Assembly: GCA_959028445.1 (NCBI GenBank)
Contig: CAUFRY010000007.1
Span: forward strand, 3,065 to 67,064
Direction of reading: 5' to 3'
DNA from: an uncultured Collinsella sp.
Lineage (GTDB): Bacteria; Actinomycetota; Coriobacteriia; Coriobacteriales; Coriobacteriaceae
DNA: 64,000 bases
This document shows, piece after piece, positions 49,828 through 60,709 of this stretch. The position numbers and the translations under genes are program-made. The notes below the pieces were generated by a model that saw nothing but the letters and a program-made list of their open reading frames with translations, did no database searches and had not been told where the DNA came from. How positions within the stretch are numbered: position 1 is the stretch's first letter; each line of letters opens with the position of its first letter.

Positions 49828-50691
49828 CTATTGTACGCCGTTGGGATAGGCAATACACGCGGCAAGGCACTCAAGTGCCAGCACCAGAGCAAAACCGCAG
49901 CTCACATCACTCAAAAAGTGTGCTCCAATCACGATGCGCCCAAAGGCGACGAGCGCCGCGACCATAGCCGCCGCCCAAAAGATCACGCGGCGACGCGAAG
50001 GTTTTTCCTTAAAGGCTGCCGCGGGAAGCCCGGCGAGCATAAGGCCGATCGCCGCATGCGCCGTGTGTCCGCTCGCAAACGACTTGAACCCGTCCTTGAT
50101 CACGCCGGCGGCGATATAGGTCCACTTGTCGGGATTGCCGATCACCCACCACGGCTGATAATTGAGCCCCGGCGTGACCTCGATCACGCGCATGCGCGGG
50201 CGCGACCACAACGGCTTGACGACCACGTTGAGGATGATGGCCTGGGCAACCCACACGGCAAGTACCATCAACGCCCAGCGCGTGAGCTCGTCGGACTCGG
50301 TCGTGCGCGTGAGGCGATAGACGATAAGGTTGGCGGCGATAACCAGCACAAATGTCAGCACCAACTGAACAGCGATGAGTTTGCCGCCAACCTTCAGGGA
50401 CGAGACGATCTCGTAGCCGGCCAGGCCAACATTGACGAGGATGCCGAGCACGGCGAGCCATTTGCTCCCCCTGGAATCAGGACGCACCGCGCGCACGAGC
50501 ATAACGCCCGCGATGCTCGCCGTCAGCTCGAACGGCAGCTCGCCGGCGGCCTCGATAAAGCGACCGTACATGCTGCCGATATTGAACAGCGCGCTCGAGA
50601 TCTGATAATCGAAGAAACTGCCCACGCCCAGACAAAGACACAGGACAACCGCGATCATGGCGACATCTTTCTTGTAGATGTATCCGAACAT
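49828..50691 (-). CDS. PAP2-superfamily membrane phosphatase
   Basis: Integral membrane phosphatase acting on a lipid phosphate or pyrophosphate. The 287-residue protein has several helices and the three PAP2 motifs: Lys159 with Arg164-Pro165 (KPLWSRP), SGH at 207-209 (FASGHTA) and Arg252...His258...Asp262 (RIVIGAHFLSD). AAAGGAAA precedes the ATG. Undecaprenyl-pyrophosphate or phosphatidate could be the substrate. It is downstream of mfd behind a hairpin, so it is probably a separate unit. Confidence 0.92.
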   Translation of the reverse strand: MFGYIYKKDVAMIAVVLCLCLGVGSFFDYQISSALFNIGSMYGRFIEAAGELPFELTASIAGVMLVRAVRPDSRGSKWLAVLGILVNVGLAGYEIVSSLKVGGKLIAVQLVLTFVLVIAANLIVYRLTRTTESDELTRWALMVLAVWVAQAIILNVVVKPLWSRPRMRVIEVTPGLNYQPWWVIGNPDKWTYIAAGVIKDGFKSFASGHTAHAAIGLMLAGLPAAAFKEKPSRRRVIFWAAAMVAALVAFGRIVIGAHFLSDVSCGFALVLALECLAACIAYPNGVQ

Positions 50692-50726
50692 GCTTTCCTT
50701 TCGATGGGGCTGGAATCAACCTGCAA

Positions 50727-50760
50727 CGTGGCGGGACAAAGATGACTTCGTCCCGCCACG
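50727..50760 (-). terminator. Hairpin downstream of mfd
   Basis: CGTGGCGGGAC pairs perfectly with GTCCCGCCACG across a 12-base loop. Only TT follows on the minus strand, so it may be a weak terminator. Confidence 0.55.
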
Positions 50761-50771
50761 CCTCCTACTTG

Positions 50772-53700
50772 TTAGTCGTCGTCGCTGGCACCCAGCTGTT
50801 GCAGCAGCATGAGCGCGGCCGCCACCGGGCCGGTGCCGTCGTTGGCATCGAGGCCGCGGCCCAGGCCGCTGCCCGCACCGGCGCCCGCCTTGTAGGGCAC
50901 CGAGAGCTTGCGGCTCTTGGGGAAGTTCACCGCGCCATAGCGAGTCTTAAGCTCATAGGCCACCTTCTTGGGCACGTCGACGCCCAAGAACGTGATGCGT
51001 CCGCCGCTGAGCGTGACGCTCTCGAGCCCCAGGCGCTCGCCGCGAATGCGGATTCGTGCGCGATTGAACAGGTTGAGTCCCGCCAGCGGCAGCTCGCCAT
51101 GCGCAGCCTCGGTCTCCTCCTGCACCTCATCGATGCTCTCCAGGTCCTCGGCCGCTGCGAGTTTACGGTACACGAGCACGCGCTGATCCACCGCCGGCAG
51201 GTACTCCTCGGACAAGAAGTAATCGGCCGGCAGGTTAATGCCCACGCTCGCCGCCTCCACGCCGGCATCGTCATCGCCGCGCGCCTCGGCCACGGCCTGG
51301 CCCAGCATCTGCGTAAACAGGTCAAAGCCCACGCTCGACAGGTTGCCGTGCTGCTCGGCTCCCATAAGCGAGCCGGCGCCGCGGATCTCCAGGTCGCGCA
51401 TGGCGATGCGCATGCCGCTGCCCAGGTCCTGGAACTCGGAAAGTGCGGTCAGGCGCGCCGTCGCCTCCTCGGTGAGCGGCAGCTCGCCCGGGAACATAAA
51501 GTACGCGTAGGCCTGCGTGGCAGAACGGCCCACACGGCCCTTGAGCTGGTAGAGCTGCGCCAGGCCAAGGCGCTGCGAATCCTCGATGATCAGCGTGTTG
51601 GCGGTCGCGTTGTCGATGCCGCTCTCCACGATGGTCGTGGCAATGAGCACGTCGATCTTTTTGGTCGCGAACTCAATCATCACGTCCTCGACCTCGCGCG
51701 GACTCATCTTGCCGTGCGCCACGCCCACGCGCGCCTCGGGCGCGGCCTCGTGCACGCGCGCCACGGCGTCGTCGATGGTCTTGACGCGGTTGGACACGTA
51801 GTACACCTGGCCGCCGCGACCCACCTCCAGGCGAATCGCCGCGCTCACCACATCGGGGTCGTACTCCCCCACGTGCACGATCACGGGACGACGCCCAGTC
51901 GGCGGCGTGGTGATCAGGCTCATGTCGCGCACGCCGCTCGTGGCCATCTGCATGGTTCGCGGAATCGGCGTGGCCGAAAGCGTGAGCACGTCAATCTGCT
52001 CGCGCAGGTTCTTGAGCTGCTCCTTGTGCTGCACGCCAAAGCGCTGTTCCTCGTCGATGATCACCAGGCCCAGGTTCTTGGGGTTCACATCGGCCGAAAG
52101 CAGGCGGTGCGTGCCGATGAGCACGTCAATCGTGCCCTCGGCAAACGCCTTGAGCGCGCGCTTTTGCTGCGCCGGGGTGCGGAAGCGGCTGAGCACCTCG
52201 ACCTCAAGCCCAAACGGGGCAAAGCGCTCAAAGAATGTCTCGTAGTGCTGTTGGGCCAGAATGGTCGTGGGGCAGAGCACCATGACCTGGCGGCCGGAGT
52301 CCACGCACTTAAACGCCGCACGCAGGGCGACCTCGGTCTTGCCAAAGCCCACGTCACCGCACAGCAGGCGGTCCATGGGCTTGGGCGCCTCCATGTCGGC
52401 CTTAATGTCGGCGATGGCCTCCAGCTGGTCGCGCGTCTCGTCGTAGGGGAAGCTCTCCTCCATCTCGATCTGCTCGGGCGTATCGGGCGGGCAGGCGATA
52501 CCGGCGATCGACGAGCGGCGCGTATAGAGGTCGACCAGGTCAAACGCCAGCTTTTTGGCATTCTTGCGTGCCTTGTTGGTGGCACGCGTCCAGTCGGCGG
52601 CGTTGAGCCTGGTCAAGCGCGGTTTATCGCCGTCGGGGCCAACATAGCGCGTGATGCGGTCGACCTGCTCGAGCGGCACGTAGAGCTTGTCGCCGTCGGC
52701 ATATTCCAGCAAAAAGTAGTCGCGCTCCTTGCCACCCACTTCCTGGCGCGCGACCTCGCTAAAGAGCGCGATGCCGTGGGTGGCGTGCACCACGTAGTCT
52801 CCCGGCTTAAACGGGAAGGTGATCTGCGTAATGTCAACCTTGCGGCGGCTGCGGGCCCGGTTGGCGTCCATGCGGGCGTTGAGGTCGGCGATCGAGAACA
52901 CGGCTAGGTTGGCATCGGGCACCACCACGCCCTGCGGCAAGGCGGCATCGACAAAGGTCACACGTCCGCGCGAAATAGTGGGCACGGCGGCGCCGGCGGC
53001 AGCCTGGGCGGCACCCGCCTCAAGCGAGCGGGCGTTGAGCGCGTCGGCCTTACGCTCGCGAATGGAAGCATGGGCCTCCTGGCGTGCGGCACGGTCGGCG
53101 GAATCCGCCGCTGCCACGCGCACGCGCTCGCCAATGACGCCGGCATTTTCGGGCGCGGCCGTCAGCGATTCCTCAAAGGTAATGCCCTCGTCGCCAAAGG
53201 TGAGCTCCATCGACTCGCGCGCACCGCGGTCGGGGATGGCAAACACGCAGGCATAGCGCTTGCCCACGACCTCCTGGATGCGCGTCATAAAACGGTTGTC
53301 CGAGCCTGCGATGGCCGGCTGCTCAATCTTGAGCTCGGCCGTCACCGCACCACCGGCACGGATGAGACTCACATAGTTCAGGCGCTGCTGGGCACCAAAA
53401 TCGAGCTGTTGGGCGCGCACATACAGACCATCCAGGCGGTCAATCCCTGCCTCGCCGGCACGCGCCTCGATATCCTCGTAGGCGCGCAGACAGTCGTCGA
53501 ACAGCGAGCGCGGCTCGGACAGGACCACGAGCGCCTTGCCGCTCACGTGTGCCAGCGGGCTCACGGTCTGGCCGTACATCACCGGCAAAAAGCGGTCGAG
53601 CTCGGGCGTGACGATGCGCGCATCCACCATCTCGAGCAGCGCCGCCAGCTTGCTGTCGTCCTGGCTGGCGCGATAGAGCGCCACATGCATGTTGTGGACG

Positions 53701-54404
53701 GCCTCGTCGGTAAGCGCCAGCTCACGGCAGGGGAAGATCTCAATACTGTCCTCGTTACCGATGGTCTGCCCCGTTGAGCTCACCATGCGGCGGATGCGGT
53801 CAATCTCGTCGCCAAAGAACTCAATGCGCACGGGCGCTTTCTCCTGCGCGGGAAACACCTCGACGGTGTCGCCGTGAACGCGGAACAGACCGGGCGCATC
53901 AGCGGCGCCGGCATTGGTGTAGCCCATGCCCACCAGGCGATGCGGCACCTCGTCAAAAGGAATCTCCTCGCCCACCGCAAAGATCGTGGACTCCCAGTAG
54001 CGGCTCTCGACTGGCGGCACGCAGCGCAGCAACGCGCGAGCCGAGGCAACCATGATGCAGTTGTCCCCGCGCACGATGCGTCCCAGGGCCTCGCAGCGCT
54101 GCGCTACCACGGCGTCGTCGGGCGCCTGCTCGCGCCACGGATAGTCCTTGCGCTCGGGAAAGCGGCACACGTGCGCCAGGCCCACATAGGCGGCAAGGCT
54201 GCGCGCGGCGCGATCGGCCGCATCCTCGCCGCTCACAATGTAGACCGTCGGGCGCGGACGGCGCGCAAACTGGGCGGCCGCCATAAGCGTGCGGCCCGAC
54301 TGCGACACGGCCAGCGTCACGTCCTCGCCAGCATCGAGTCCCGCCTCGACGGTCTGCAGCGCCTCGGCAGTGTAGAGCTGCGCGGCTATACGGTGAATGA
54401 GCAT
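50772..54404 (-). CDS. mfd: Transcription-repair coupling factor
   Basis: DNA translocase that removes RNA polymerase stalled at lesions and recruits UvrA. The ATG at 54404 (MLIHRIAAQLYTAEAL) follows CGGAGGA and gives 1210 residues. Domains in order: UvrB-like N-terminal region, RNA-polymerase-interacting CarD-like domain near 520-590 (FKPGDYVVHATHGIALFSEV), RecG-like helicase with Walker A GDVGFGKTEVA and IIDEEQRFG, and the TRCF C-terminal domain. A Gly/Ala-rich tail closes the protein. It is preceded by the nth terminator. Confidence 0.96.
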   Translation of the reverse strand: MLIHRIAAQLYTAEALQTVEAGLDAGEDVTLAVSQSGRTLMAAAQFARRPRPTVYIVSGEDAADRAARSLAAYVGLAHVCRFPERKDYPWREQAPDDAVVAQRCEALGRIVRGDNCIMVASARALLRCVPPVESRYWESTIFAVGEEIPFDEVPHRLVGMGYTNAGAADAPGLFRVHGDTVEVFPAQEKAPVRIEFFGDEIDRIRRMVSSTGQTIGNEDSIEIFPCRELALTDEAVHNMHVALYRASQDDSKLAALLEMVDARIVTPELDRFLPVMYGQTVSPLAHVSGKALVVLSEPRSLFDDCLRAYEDIEARAGEAGIDRLDGLYVRAQQLDFGAQQRLNYVSLIRAGGAVTAELKIEQPAIAGSDNRFMTRIQEVVGKRYACVFAIPDRGARESMELTFGDEGITFEESLTAAPENAGVIGERVRVAAADSADRAARQEAHASIRERKADALNARSLEAGAAQAAAGAAVPTISRGRVTFVDAALPQGVVVPDANLAVFSIADLNARMDANRARSRRKVDITQITFPFKPGDYVVHATHGIALFSEVARQEVGGKERDYFLLEYADGDKLYVPLEQVDRITRYVGPDGDKPRLTRLNAADWTRATNKARKNAKKLAFDLVDLYTRRSSIAGIACPPDTPEQIEMEESFPYDETRDQLEAIADIKADMEAPKPMDRLLCGDVGFGKTEVALRAAFKCVDSGRQVMVLCPTTILAQQHYETFFERFAPFGLEVEVLSRFRTPAQQKRALKAFAEGTIDVLIGTHRLLSADVNPKNLGLVIIDEEQRFGVQHKEQLKNLREQIDVLTLSATPIPRTMQMATSGVRDMSLITTPPTGRRPVIVHVGEYDPDVVSAAIRLEVGRGGQVYYVSNRVKTIDDAVARVHEAAPEARVGVAHGKMSPREVEDVMIEFATKKIDVLIATTIVESGIDNATANTLIIEDSQRLGLAQLYQLKGRVGRSATQAYAYFMFPGELPLTEEATARLTALSEFQDLGSGMRIAMRDLEIRGAGSLMGAEQHGNLSSVGFDLFTQMLGQAVAEARGDDDAGVEAASVGINLPADYFLSEEYLPAVDQRVLVYRKLAAAEDLESIDEVQEETEAAHGELPLAGLNLFNRARIRIRGERLGLESVTLSGGRITFLGVDVPKKVAYELKTRYGAVNFPKSRKLSVPYKAGAGAGSGLGRGLDANDGTGPVAAALMLLQQLGASDDD

Positions 54405-54429
54405 GCTGTTCCTCCGGCATTGCAACGCC

Positions 54430-54458
54430 AAAAGCCCGCCGGGGCAAGCTCGGCGGGT
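54430..54458 (-). terminator. Terminator after nth
   Basis: On the minus strand CCCGCCG pairs with CGGCGGG, followed by CTTTTGG, 100 bases past the nth stop and just before mfd. Confidence 0.7.
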
Positions 54459-54561
54459 CGTTCGTCAAATTCGTTGCCTGTCATGGTAGCGCATGGAGAG
54501 AACTCCGGCTCAAGGGCAAACCCGGCCCCGCAAAAAACGCCAGACGAAGATGCGTTCCGCC

Positions 54562-55227
54562 CTACCCCGTCACGCGCACGCTGGGGCACAAATCTGCCAG
54601 CGGGCATTCGTCGCATTTGGGCTTGCGGGCATCGCAGATCTCGCGGCCGAAGGTAATCCACTGGTGGTTGACCGACTCCCAATACTCGTGCGGCAAGATC
54701 TTGAGCAGGTCCTGCTCGGTCTTGAGCGGTTCCTTGGCGTGCGTCTTGGGGCTCAGCATCAGGCGGTGCGCAATGCGGTTGACGTGCGTATCCACCGCAA
54801 TGCCCTCCACAATGCCGTACCCCACGTTGAGCACAATGTTCGCCGTCTTGCGCCCCACGCCTGGCAGTTTGACGAGCTCCTTCATGTCCGCCGGCACCTC
54901 GCCGCCATAGTCGGCGACGATCATCTGCGCGGCCTCGACGGCATGCTTGGCTTTGCTCTTGTAGAAGCCGAGTGACTTGATAGTGTCTGCCACGTCAGCC
55001 ACGCTCGCCCCGGCCATGGCCTCGGGCGTGGGCCACTGGGCAAACAGCCGCGGCGTCACCTTGTTAACCTGTGCATCGGTCGTCTGCGCCGAGAGCAGCA
55101 CCGCGATCAGCAGGCGAAAGGGGTTCTCGTGGTCCAAAAAGCACTCAACCGGGCCATAGCGACGGTTAAGGCGCTCGCACACCTCGATGGCGCGCTCGCG
55201 CTTGGCGGCATTGGTCTCGCGTGGCAT
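54562..55227 (-). CDS. nth: Endonuclease III
   Basis: Bifunctional DNA glycosylase/AP lyase for oxidised pyrimidines. The ATG at 55227 (MPRETNAAKRERA) follows GAGGAG and gives 221 residues. The helix-hairpin-helix LPGVGRKTANIVLNV holds the catalytic Lys, VDTHVNRIAHRL the catalytic Asp, and CDARKPKCDECPLADLC ligates the 4Fe-4S cluster. Complete and of normal length. Confidence 0.96.
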   Translation of the reverse strand: MPRETNAAKRERAIEVCERLNRRYGPVECFLDHENPFRLLIAVLLSAQTTDAQVNKVTPRLFAQWPTPEAMAGASVADVADTIKSLGFYKSKAKHAVEAAQMIVADYGGEVPADMKELVKLPGVGRKTANIVLNVGYGIVEGIAVDTHVNRIAHRLMLSPKTHAKEPLKTEQDLLKILPHEYWESVNHQWITFGREICDARKPKCDECPLADLCPSVRVTG

Positions 55228-55290
55228 AACGACTCCTCGGCTCAACGGCACAACAAACTCATGGACACGATTGTCCCACGTCCGGGAACC

Positions 55291-57093
<1,803 letters not shown>

Positions 57094-57167
57094 GGGCTTC
57101 CTTTCGCGTCTGATAGGGCGAAACGCCATTGTTGCACACTAAAGCGCACTTCAGGCAAGCGCGATGT

Positions 57168-57213
57168 GAAAGGCAGCGGGGTGCCCGCGTTTGCGCCGGT
57201 GCCCCGCTGCCTT
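57168..57213 (-). terminator. Terminator after rmuC
   Basis: On the minus strand AAGGCAGCGGGG pairs with CCCCGCTGCCTT, with TTC following. Confidence 0.75.
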
Positions 57214-57220
57214 GTTGCAA

Positions 57221-58576
57221 TTAGTCCTCGTCTTCTTGGTCTGTGGAAAGGCCCGCGGGCGTGAGTCCCAAGATCTCATCGGCTTGGTCGGCGTCTTCCA
57301 GCGCGTCGATATCCTTGAGTTTGCGCTCCATGACGTTGGTGCGCGTGGTAATGATGCCCTCGACCGTTTTGCCCGCGGTCTCGATCTGCTGCTGGGCGCG
57401 GCGCAGCGCCGCCTGATAACGCGGCAGCTCGGCCTTGACGGCGGAGAGCACTCGCAGTACATCGTCGGTGCGTTTTTGCAGCCTAAACGTCTGGTAGCTC
57501 ATCTGCAGGCTGTTGAGAATGGCCGCCATGGTGCTGGGGCCGGCAACGTTGACGTGATAGTCGCGGCCCAGGGTCTCGATAAGCCCGGAGCGGCTGACGA
57601 CCTCGGCGTACAGCCCTTCAAACGGCACGAACATGATGCCAAAGTTGGTCGTTGCCGGCACACTCAGGTACTTTTCGCAAATGTCCTTTGCCTCGCGCTT
57701 GACCATGGTGTCGAGCGTCTTGCGCGCAGCCGCCACGGTCTCCGCATCGCCCGACTCCTGCGCGTCGAGCAAGTGCTCGTACGCGTCGCCCGGGAATTTG
57801 GAGTCGATCGGCAGCAGCACGGGATCGCCCTCGTCCACCGGCAGCTTGACGGCAAACTCAACGCGCTCCGAGGCGCCGGGCTTGGTGGCGACGTTTTCCA
57901 GATACTGGTCGGGCGTAAGGATGTCCGCCAGAATTGCACCCAGCTGCACCTCGCCCAAAATGCCACGCGCCTTCACGTTGCCCAGCACGCGCTTAAGGTC
58001 GCCCACGCCGGTGGCGATGGACTGCATGTCGCCCAGGCCCTTGTACACGGCCTCGAGCTGGTCGCTCACCTGCTTAAACGATGCCGACAGTCGGTCGTTG
58101 AGCGTGCGGGAGAGCTTCTCGTCCACCGTCGCACGCATTTGATCGAGCTGCACGTTGTTGTCTTTGCGGATGGCGCCCAGCTGAGCATCGACCGTTTCGC
58201 GCACCTTGTCCAGGCGATGCTCGATACCCTCGCGGTTGGCACCGAGCTGTTGGGCCGTCTCGCGGCGCAGGTCATCCATCCGGTCACCAGCTTGCGAAAA
58301 CTCACGTGCGATGGTCAGGTAACGTTGCTGCTCCACGGCCGCATCTGTCGTCTGCTGCTGCGCGATGGCATTGGCCGTGCGGCGAGTTTCGGCCAGCGCG
58401 ACGTTCAGGGCATCGAGCGCGTTGTTGGCCTGCTCGAGTGCTGCCAGCGTTTCCGCGCTACTGTCGCCACGCTCCCGCAACTCGGCACGCAGGCTCTTGA
58501 GCTGGAGGGCGCAAGCCACAGCAACCCCCACCGCCACCAAGGCGATCACAACAAGCACAATATCAATAGCAGACAT
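57221..58576 (-). CDS. rmuC: DNA recombination protein RmuC
   Basis: Membrane-tethered protein of the RmuC family, related to nuclease folds and linked to limiting recombination at inverted repeats. The ATG at 58576 (MSAIDIVLVVIALVAVGVAV) follows GGCGGAG and gives 451 residues. An N-terminal membrane helix (5-28) is followed by a long coiled coil (30-190) and the conserved RmuC core (ILGEVQLGAILADIL, DSKFPGDAYEHLL, TNFGIMFVPFEGLYAEV). The reported role in inverted-repeat stability is of interest in a genome this rich in palindromes, but no link is shown. Confidence 0.94.
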   Translation of the reverse strand: MSAIDIVLVVIALVAVGVAVACALQLKSLRAELRERGDSSAETLAALEQANNALDALNVALAETRRTANAIAQQQTTDAAVEQQRYLTIAREFSQAGDRMDDLRRETAQQLGANREGIEHRLDKVRETVDAQLGAIRKDNNVQLDQMRATVDEKLSRTLNDRLSASFKQVSDQLEAVYKGLGDMQSIATGVGDLKRVLGNVKARGILGEVQLGAILADILTPDQYLENVATKPGASERVEFAVKLPVDEGDPVLLPIDSKFPGDAYEHLLDAQESGDAETVAAARKTLDTMVKREAKDICEKYLSVPATTNFGIMFVPFEGLYAEVVSRSGLIETLGRDYHVNVAGPSTMAAILNSLQMSYQTFRLQKRTDDVLRVLSAVKAELPRYQAALRRAQQQIETAGKTVEGIITTRTNVMERKLKDIDALEDADQADEILGLTPAGLSTDQEDED

Positions 58577-58627
58577 AAACTCCGCCCAACAAACCCAATC
58601 GAGCACCAATCAAAACCGCGATCAATC

Positions 58628-59191
58628 TTACCCCGCCATACGCACCGGGCGCCCGGCCCCTTCTTGGGCGCCCCTCTCCTCCGCATATTCCATAATGCGG
58701 CGCGCCGTCTCCCTGCTCACCTTTGAGTCATCACCGGCTAAATATGCGTACACGTTTCCCTTATTCAGATTCAAATCGCGGCAGAGACCGTAGCGCGTTA
58801 CACCCGATTCCTCTAGCGCTCCCAACGTTCTTTTTCGCATCAGGGCGTTGATTCTTCTGTCCGCCACTGGCTTTTCCTTCACCGCTCTATACGCACGCCA
58901 AACGTTGGCATAACGATTAGGAAGTTTGTCCTCGGCGCATAGAGATGCCAGGCTACCCGTTTGGGCGTACAAGGACAAAACGCCTCGGTAACCCTCTTCC
59001 ATCCACGAACCCTCGGATAAGCCCAGAACGTATTCGGCTTTACCCTGTGCCAAAGCGAGCAAAAACAGGGGCTCCGCCACGCGCGGCGCAACCGTCGTCG
59101 CTTGCTTAACCAGTTTTCTAAAACTGAGCGACTGCTGTCCGGATAGCTCTCGGCAATAGCCTTTTAAGAATCCCTCAAAGGTCAGATTCAA
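58628..59191 (-). CDS. Helix-turn-helix protein coupled to the nucleotidyltransferase
   Basis: Partner of the upstream nucleotidyltransferase-like gene; function unknown. The best start is a TTG at 59191 that overlaps the upstream TGA (TTGA) and has AAGGAGG seven bases upstream, giving 187 residues. The N-terminal ~120 residues are helical without known motifs; residues near 150-185 form a helix-turn-helix (VTRYGLCRDLNLNKGNVYAYL). AT content is higher than in neighbouring genes. By organisation the pair resembles a nucleotidyltransferase/regulator toxin-antitoxin module. Confidence 0.65.
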   Translation of the reverse strand: MNLTFEGFLKGYCRELSGQQSLSFRKLVKQATTVAPRVAEPLFLLALAQGKAEYVLGLSEGSWMEEGYRGVLSLYAQTGSLASLCAEDKLPNRYANVWRAYRAVKEKPVADRRINALMRKRTLGALEESGVTRYGLCRDLNLNKGNVYAYLAGDDSKVSRETARRIMEYAEERGAQEGAGRPVRMAG

Positions 59192-59718
59192 CCGAGCACC
59201 TCCTTTTTGTATTGGCTGTATGCGCAGACCATCTCTTGATAACTCCGCTCCGAAGGCGACGACGCCAGCGCCTCGCCCTCGTCGAATATAAGCCGTTCGA
59301 GCAGTCCCCAATCAAGTCGGTCGACGAATGCCTGGCTATGAAGATCGATGATGTCGTTCGGACGACAGGCATAGAGCTTCATTACCGCCAGGTCCTCCAA
59401 GGATGGCGTAAAGTACCTGATAAAGCGCGCCCCAATATCCAAGGGAATCAAACGATCTTCGTAATTGAACGGCATCTGATTACAATATGCCACCGCCATA
59501 CCATTCACCTCGGGGTATCGAGCTATGATCTCGCGGAGGCACCTATCTGCCTCAAACACATCAATGTCATGTGTAACCGAACGATTCGTCACATCGTTTA
59601 GCATGAAGGCGCTTCCTCCCACCAATACAACGTTCGGCCTGTCGTCTCTTGGACCTATTTCCAGCTCCGCCTCTTCGTCAATGCCCAAAAGAGTCTGCTC
59701 TAAATCCTGCTTATACAT
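59188..59718 (-). CDS. DUF6036-like nucleotidyltransferase-fold protein
   Basis: 176 residues with a minimal nucleotidyltransferase core: VVLVGGSAFMLND, then TNRSVTHDIDVFEAD, where GGS and the D-x-D of DIDVF are the expected catalytic elements. The segment SLEDLAVMKLYACRPNDIIDL matches the helical part of DUF6036/AbiEii-like proteins. AGGA precedes the ATG. It is translationally coupled to a helix-turn-helix gene. It could be a toxin that transfers nucleotides to tRNA or protein, or a regulatory enzyme; the sequence does not settle which. It is AT-richer than the surroundings, suggesting acquisition. Confidence 0.72.
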   Translation of the reverse strand: MYKQDLEQTLLGIDEEAELEIGPRDDRPNVVLVGGSAFMLNDVTNRSVTHDIDVFEADRCLREIIARYPEVNGMAVAYCNQMPFNYEDRLIPLDIGARFIRYFTPSLEDLAVMKLYACRPNDIIDLHSQAFVDRLDWGLLERLIFDEGEALASSPSERSYQEMVCAYSQYKKEVLG

Positions 59719-59841
59719 AGCAAATCCTATTATTATTTATCTTCAATAATACTATTCAGTCGCACGACAGGACCCACAGGATGCAAGAATTCTGCTCGTG
59801 GCGATAATTCGTACACCCTGGAAGTCCTAATGTGACAAACG

Positions 59842-60276
59842 CTAACTCTCCCAGCCGGCGCGGATGGTTGTTGCGACATCGCCTAGGCGCTGGCCCAGGG
59901 CCGCTAGATGCTGGAGCACCTCATTGGGCGAGGCACCGTTGAGAATGCACGTGAGGGCATATGAGGCCAAGAAGATTGCCGCAAGTCCTAGCGGAATGAG
60001 CACGATCATCGCCAATGTGCGCAGGCGCTGGCCCACGCGGCGACGACGCGCACGACGCTTGTCGAACGCGAGCTCCTGCGCATATGAATCTTGCTGTACG
60101 GAATAGGCCTCTGGTGCCGATTCGCACCCGGGCACGGCTGCAGGTACAGCAGCGGGCACGACGTTTTGCACGGGCGCCTGGTTGGCAACCCCTTGCATTT
60201 GCATCTCTATAAGCCGCCGCTGCTGCCGCAGCATGCGCTCGGCTTGTTGCTGTGGGGTCTCAAGAAACAGGTCCAT
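59842..60276 (-). CDS. Small single-pass membrane protein of unknown function
   Basis: 144 residues from the ATG at 60276, which is preceded by GGAGG. A polar, Gln/Arg-rich N-terminus (ETPQQQAERMLRQQRRLIEMQ) and an Ala/Val/Pro stretch lead to a strongly basic segment (FDKRRARRRRVGQRLR) directly before one membrane helix at about 90-112. A short extracytoplasmic tail follows. The positive-inside pattern puts the N-terminus in the cytoplasm. Not recognised; no partner gene nearby. Confidence 0.6.
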   Translation of the reverse strand: MDLFLETPQQQAERMLRQQRRLIEMQMQGVANQAPVQNVVPAAVPAAVPGCESAPEAYSVQQDSYAQELAFDKRRARRRRVGQRLRTLAMIVLIPLGLAAIFLASYALTCILNGASPNEVLQHLAALGQRLGDVATTIRAGWES

Positions 60277-60530
60277 GTTGGCCTCCAAAATCGGAGCGTT
60301 CGACGCTTACGACCAGCATCCCGCACCGCCATGACCGCGACAACGCAATCGCCGGCAATAGCCACAAAGTTTCTTTTGCTCAAAAGCTGTCGAAAAGCTC
60401 AACAACTCCCCTACCAGCACTTTCTCTGAGCTTTTTTCGCCAGCAATCTTTTGGCCTTCCACCCTTACGCCAACTGACCAAAATCTAACCAAAAGCTTGA
60501 CGAAAATTGTGGAGACCGGGACCCCACACA

Positions 60531-60558
60531 AAAAGTGCCGCCCCAAAGGGGCGGCACA
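60531..60558 (-). terminator. Terminator hairpin GTGCCGCCCC/GGGGCGGCAC, copy 1
   Basis: On the minus strand the perfect 10-base stem with a 3-base loop is followed by TTTTT. It ends the small membrane-protein gene at 60710-61342. Confidence 0.85.
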
Positions 60559-60607
60559 CAAACTTATTATCAGCTTTTCTGTAACGAGCATGCGACGACT
60601 CAACGCC

Positions 60608-60691
60608 GGGGCGCAGGGCGGGGAAACCTTTGCCTCGCGCGACCCTGCGAAGCCGTGAGCGAGAGGGGAAGGTTTCCCCGCCCTGCGCCCC
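60608..60691. repeat. Long palindrome with conserved core, family 2 copy 1
   Basis: Arms of 21 bases (60608-60628 and 60671-60691; GGGGCGCAGGGC.../...GCCCTGCGCCCC) are perfectly complementary. The 42-base core contains CTCGCGCGACCCTGCGAAGC and GTGAGCGAGAGGG. Copy 2 at 61475-61560 has nearly the same core and entirely different, also perfect, arms. Confidence 0.85.
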
Positions 60692-60709
60692 GTGGTCGGT
60701 GAGAACAGA

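Larger units (their letters stand above)
60277..60709. other. 433-base gap with a terminator and a family 2 hairpin
   Basis: No gene is supported. It contains a TGACCAAAA/TAACCAAAA pair (near 60475), the sequence AATTGTGGAGACCGGG (whose TGGAGAC part also occurs, inverted, near 29730), an intrinsic terminator at 60531-60558 and the long palindrome at 60608-60691. Confidence 0.5.
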
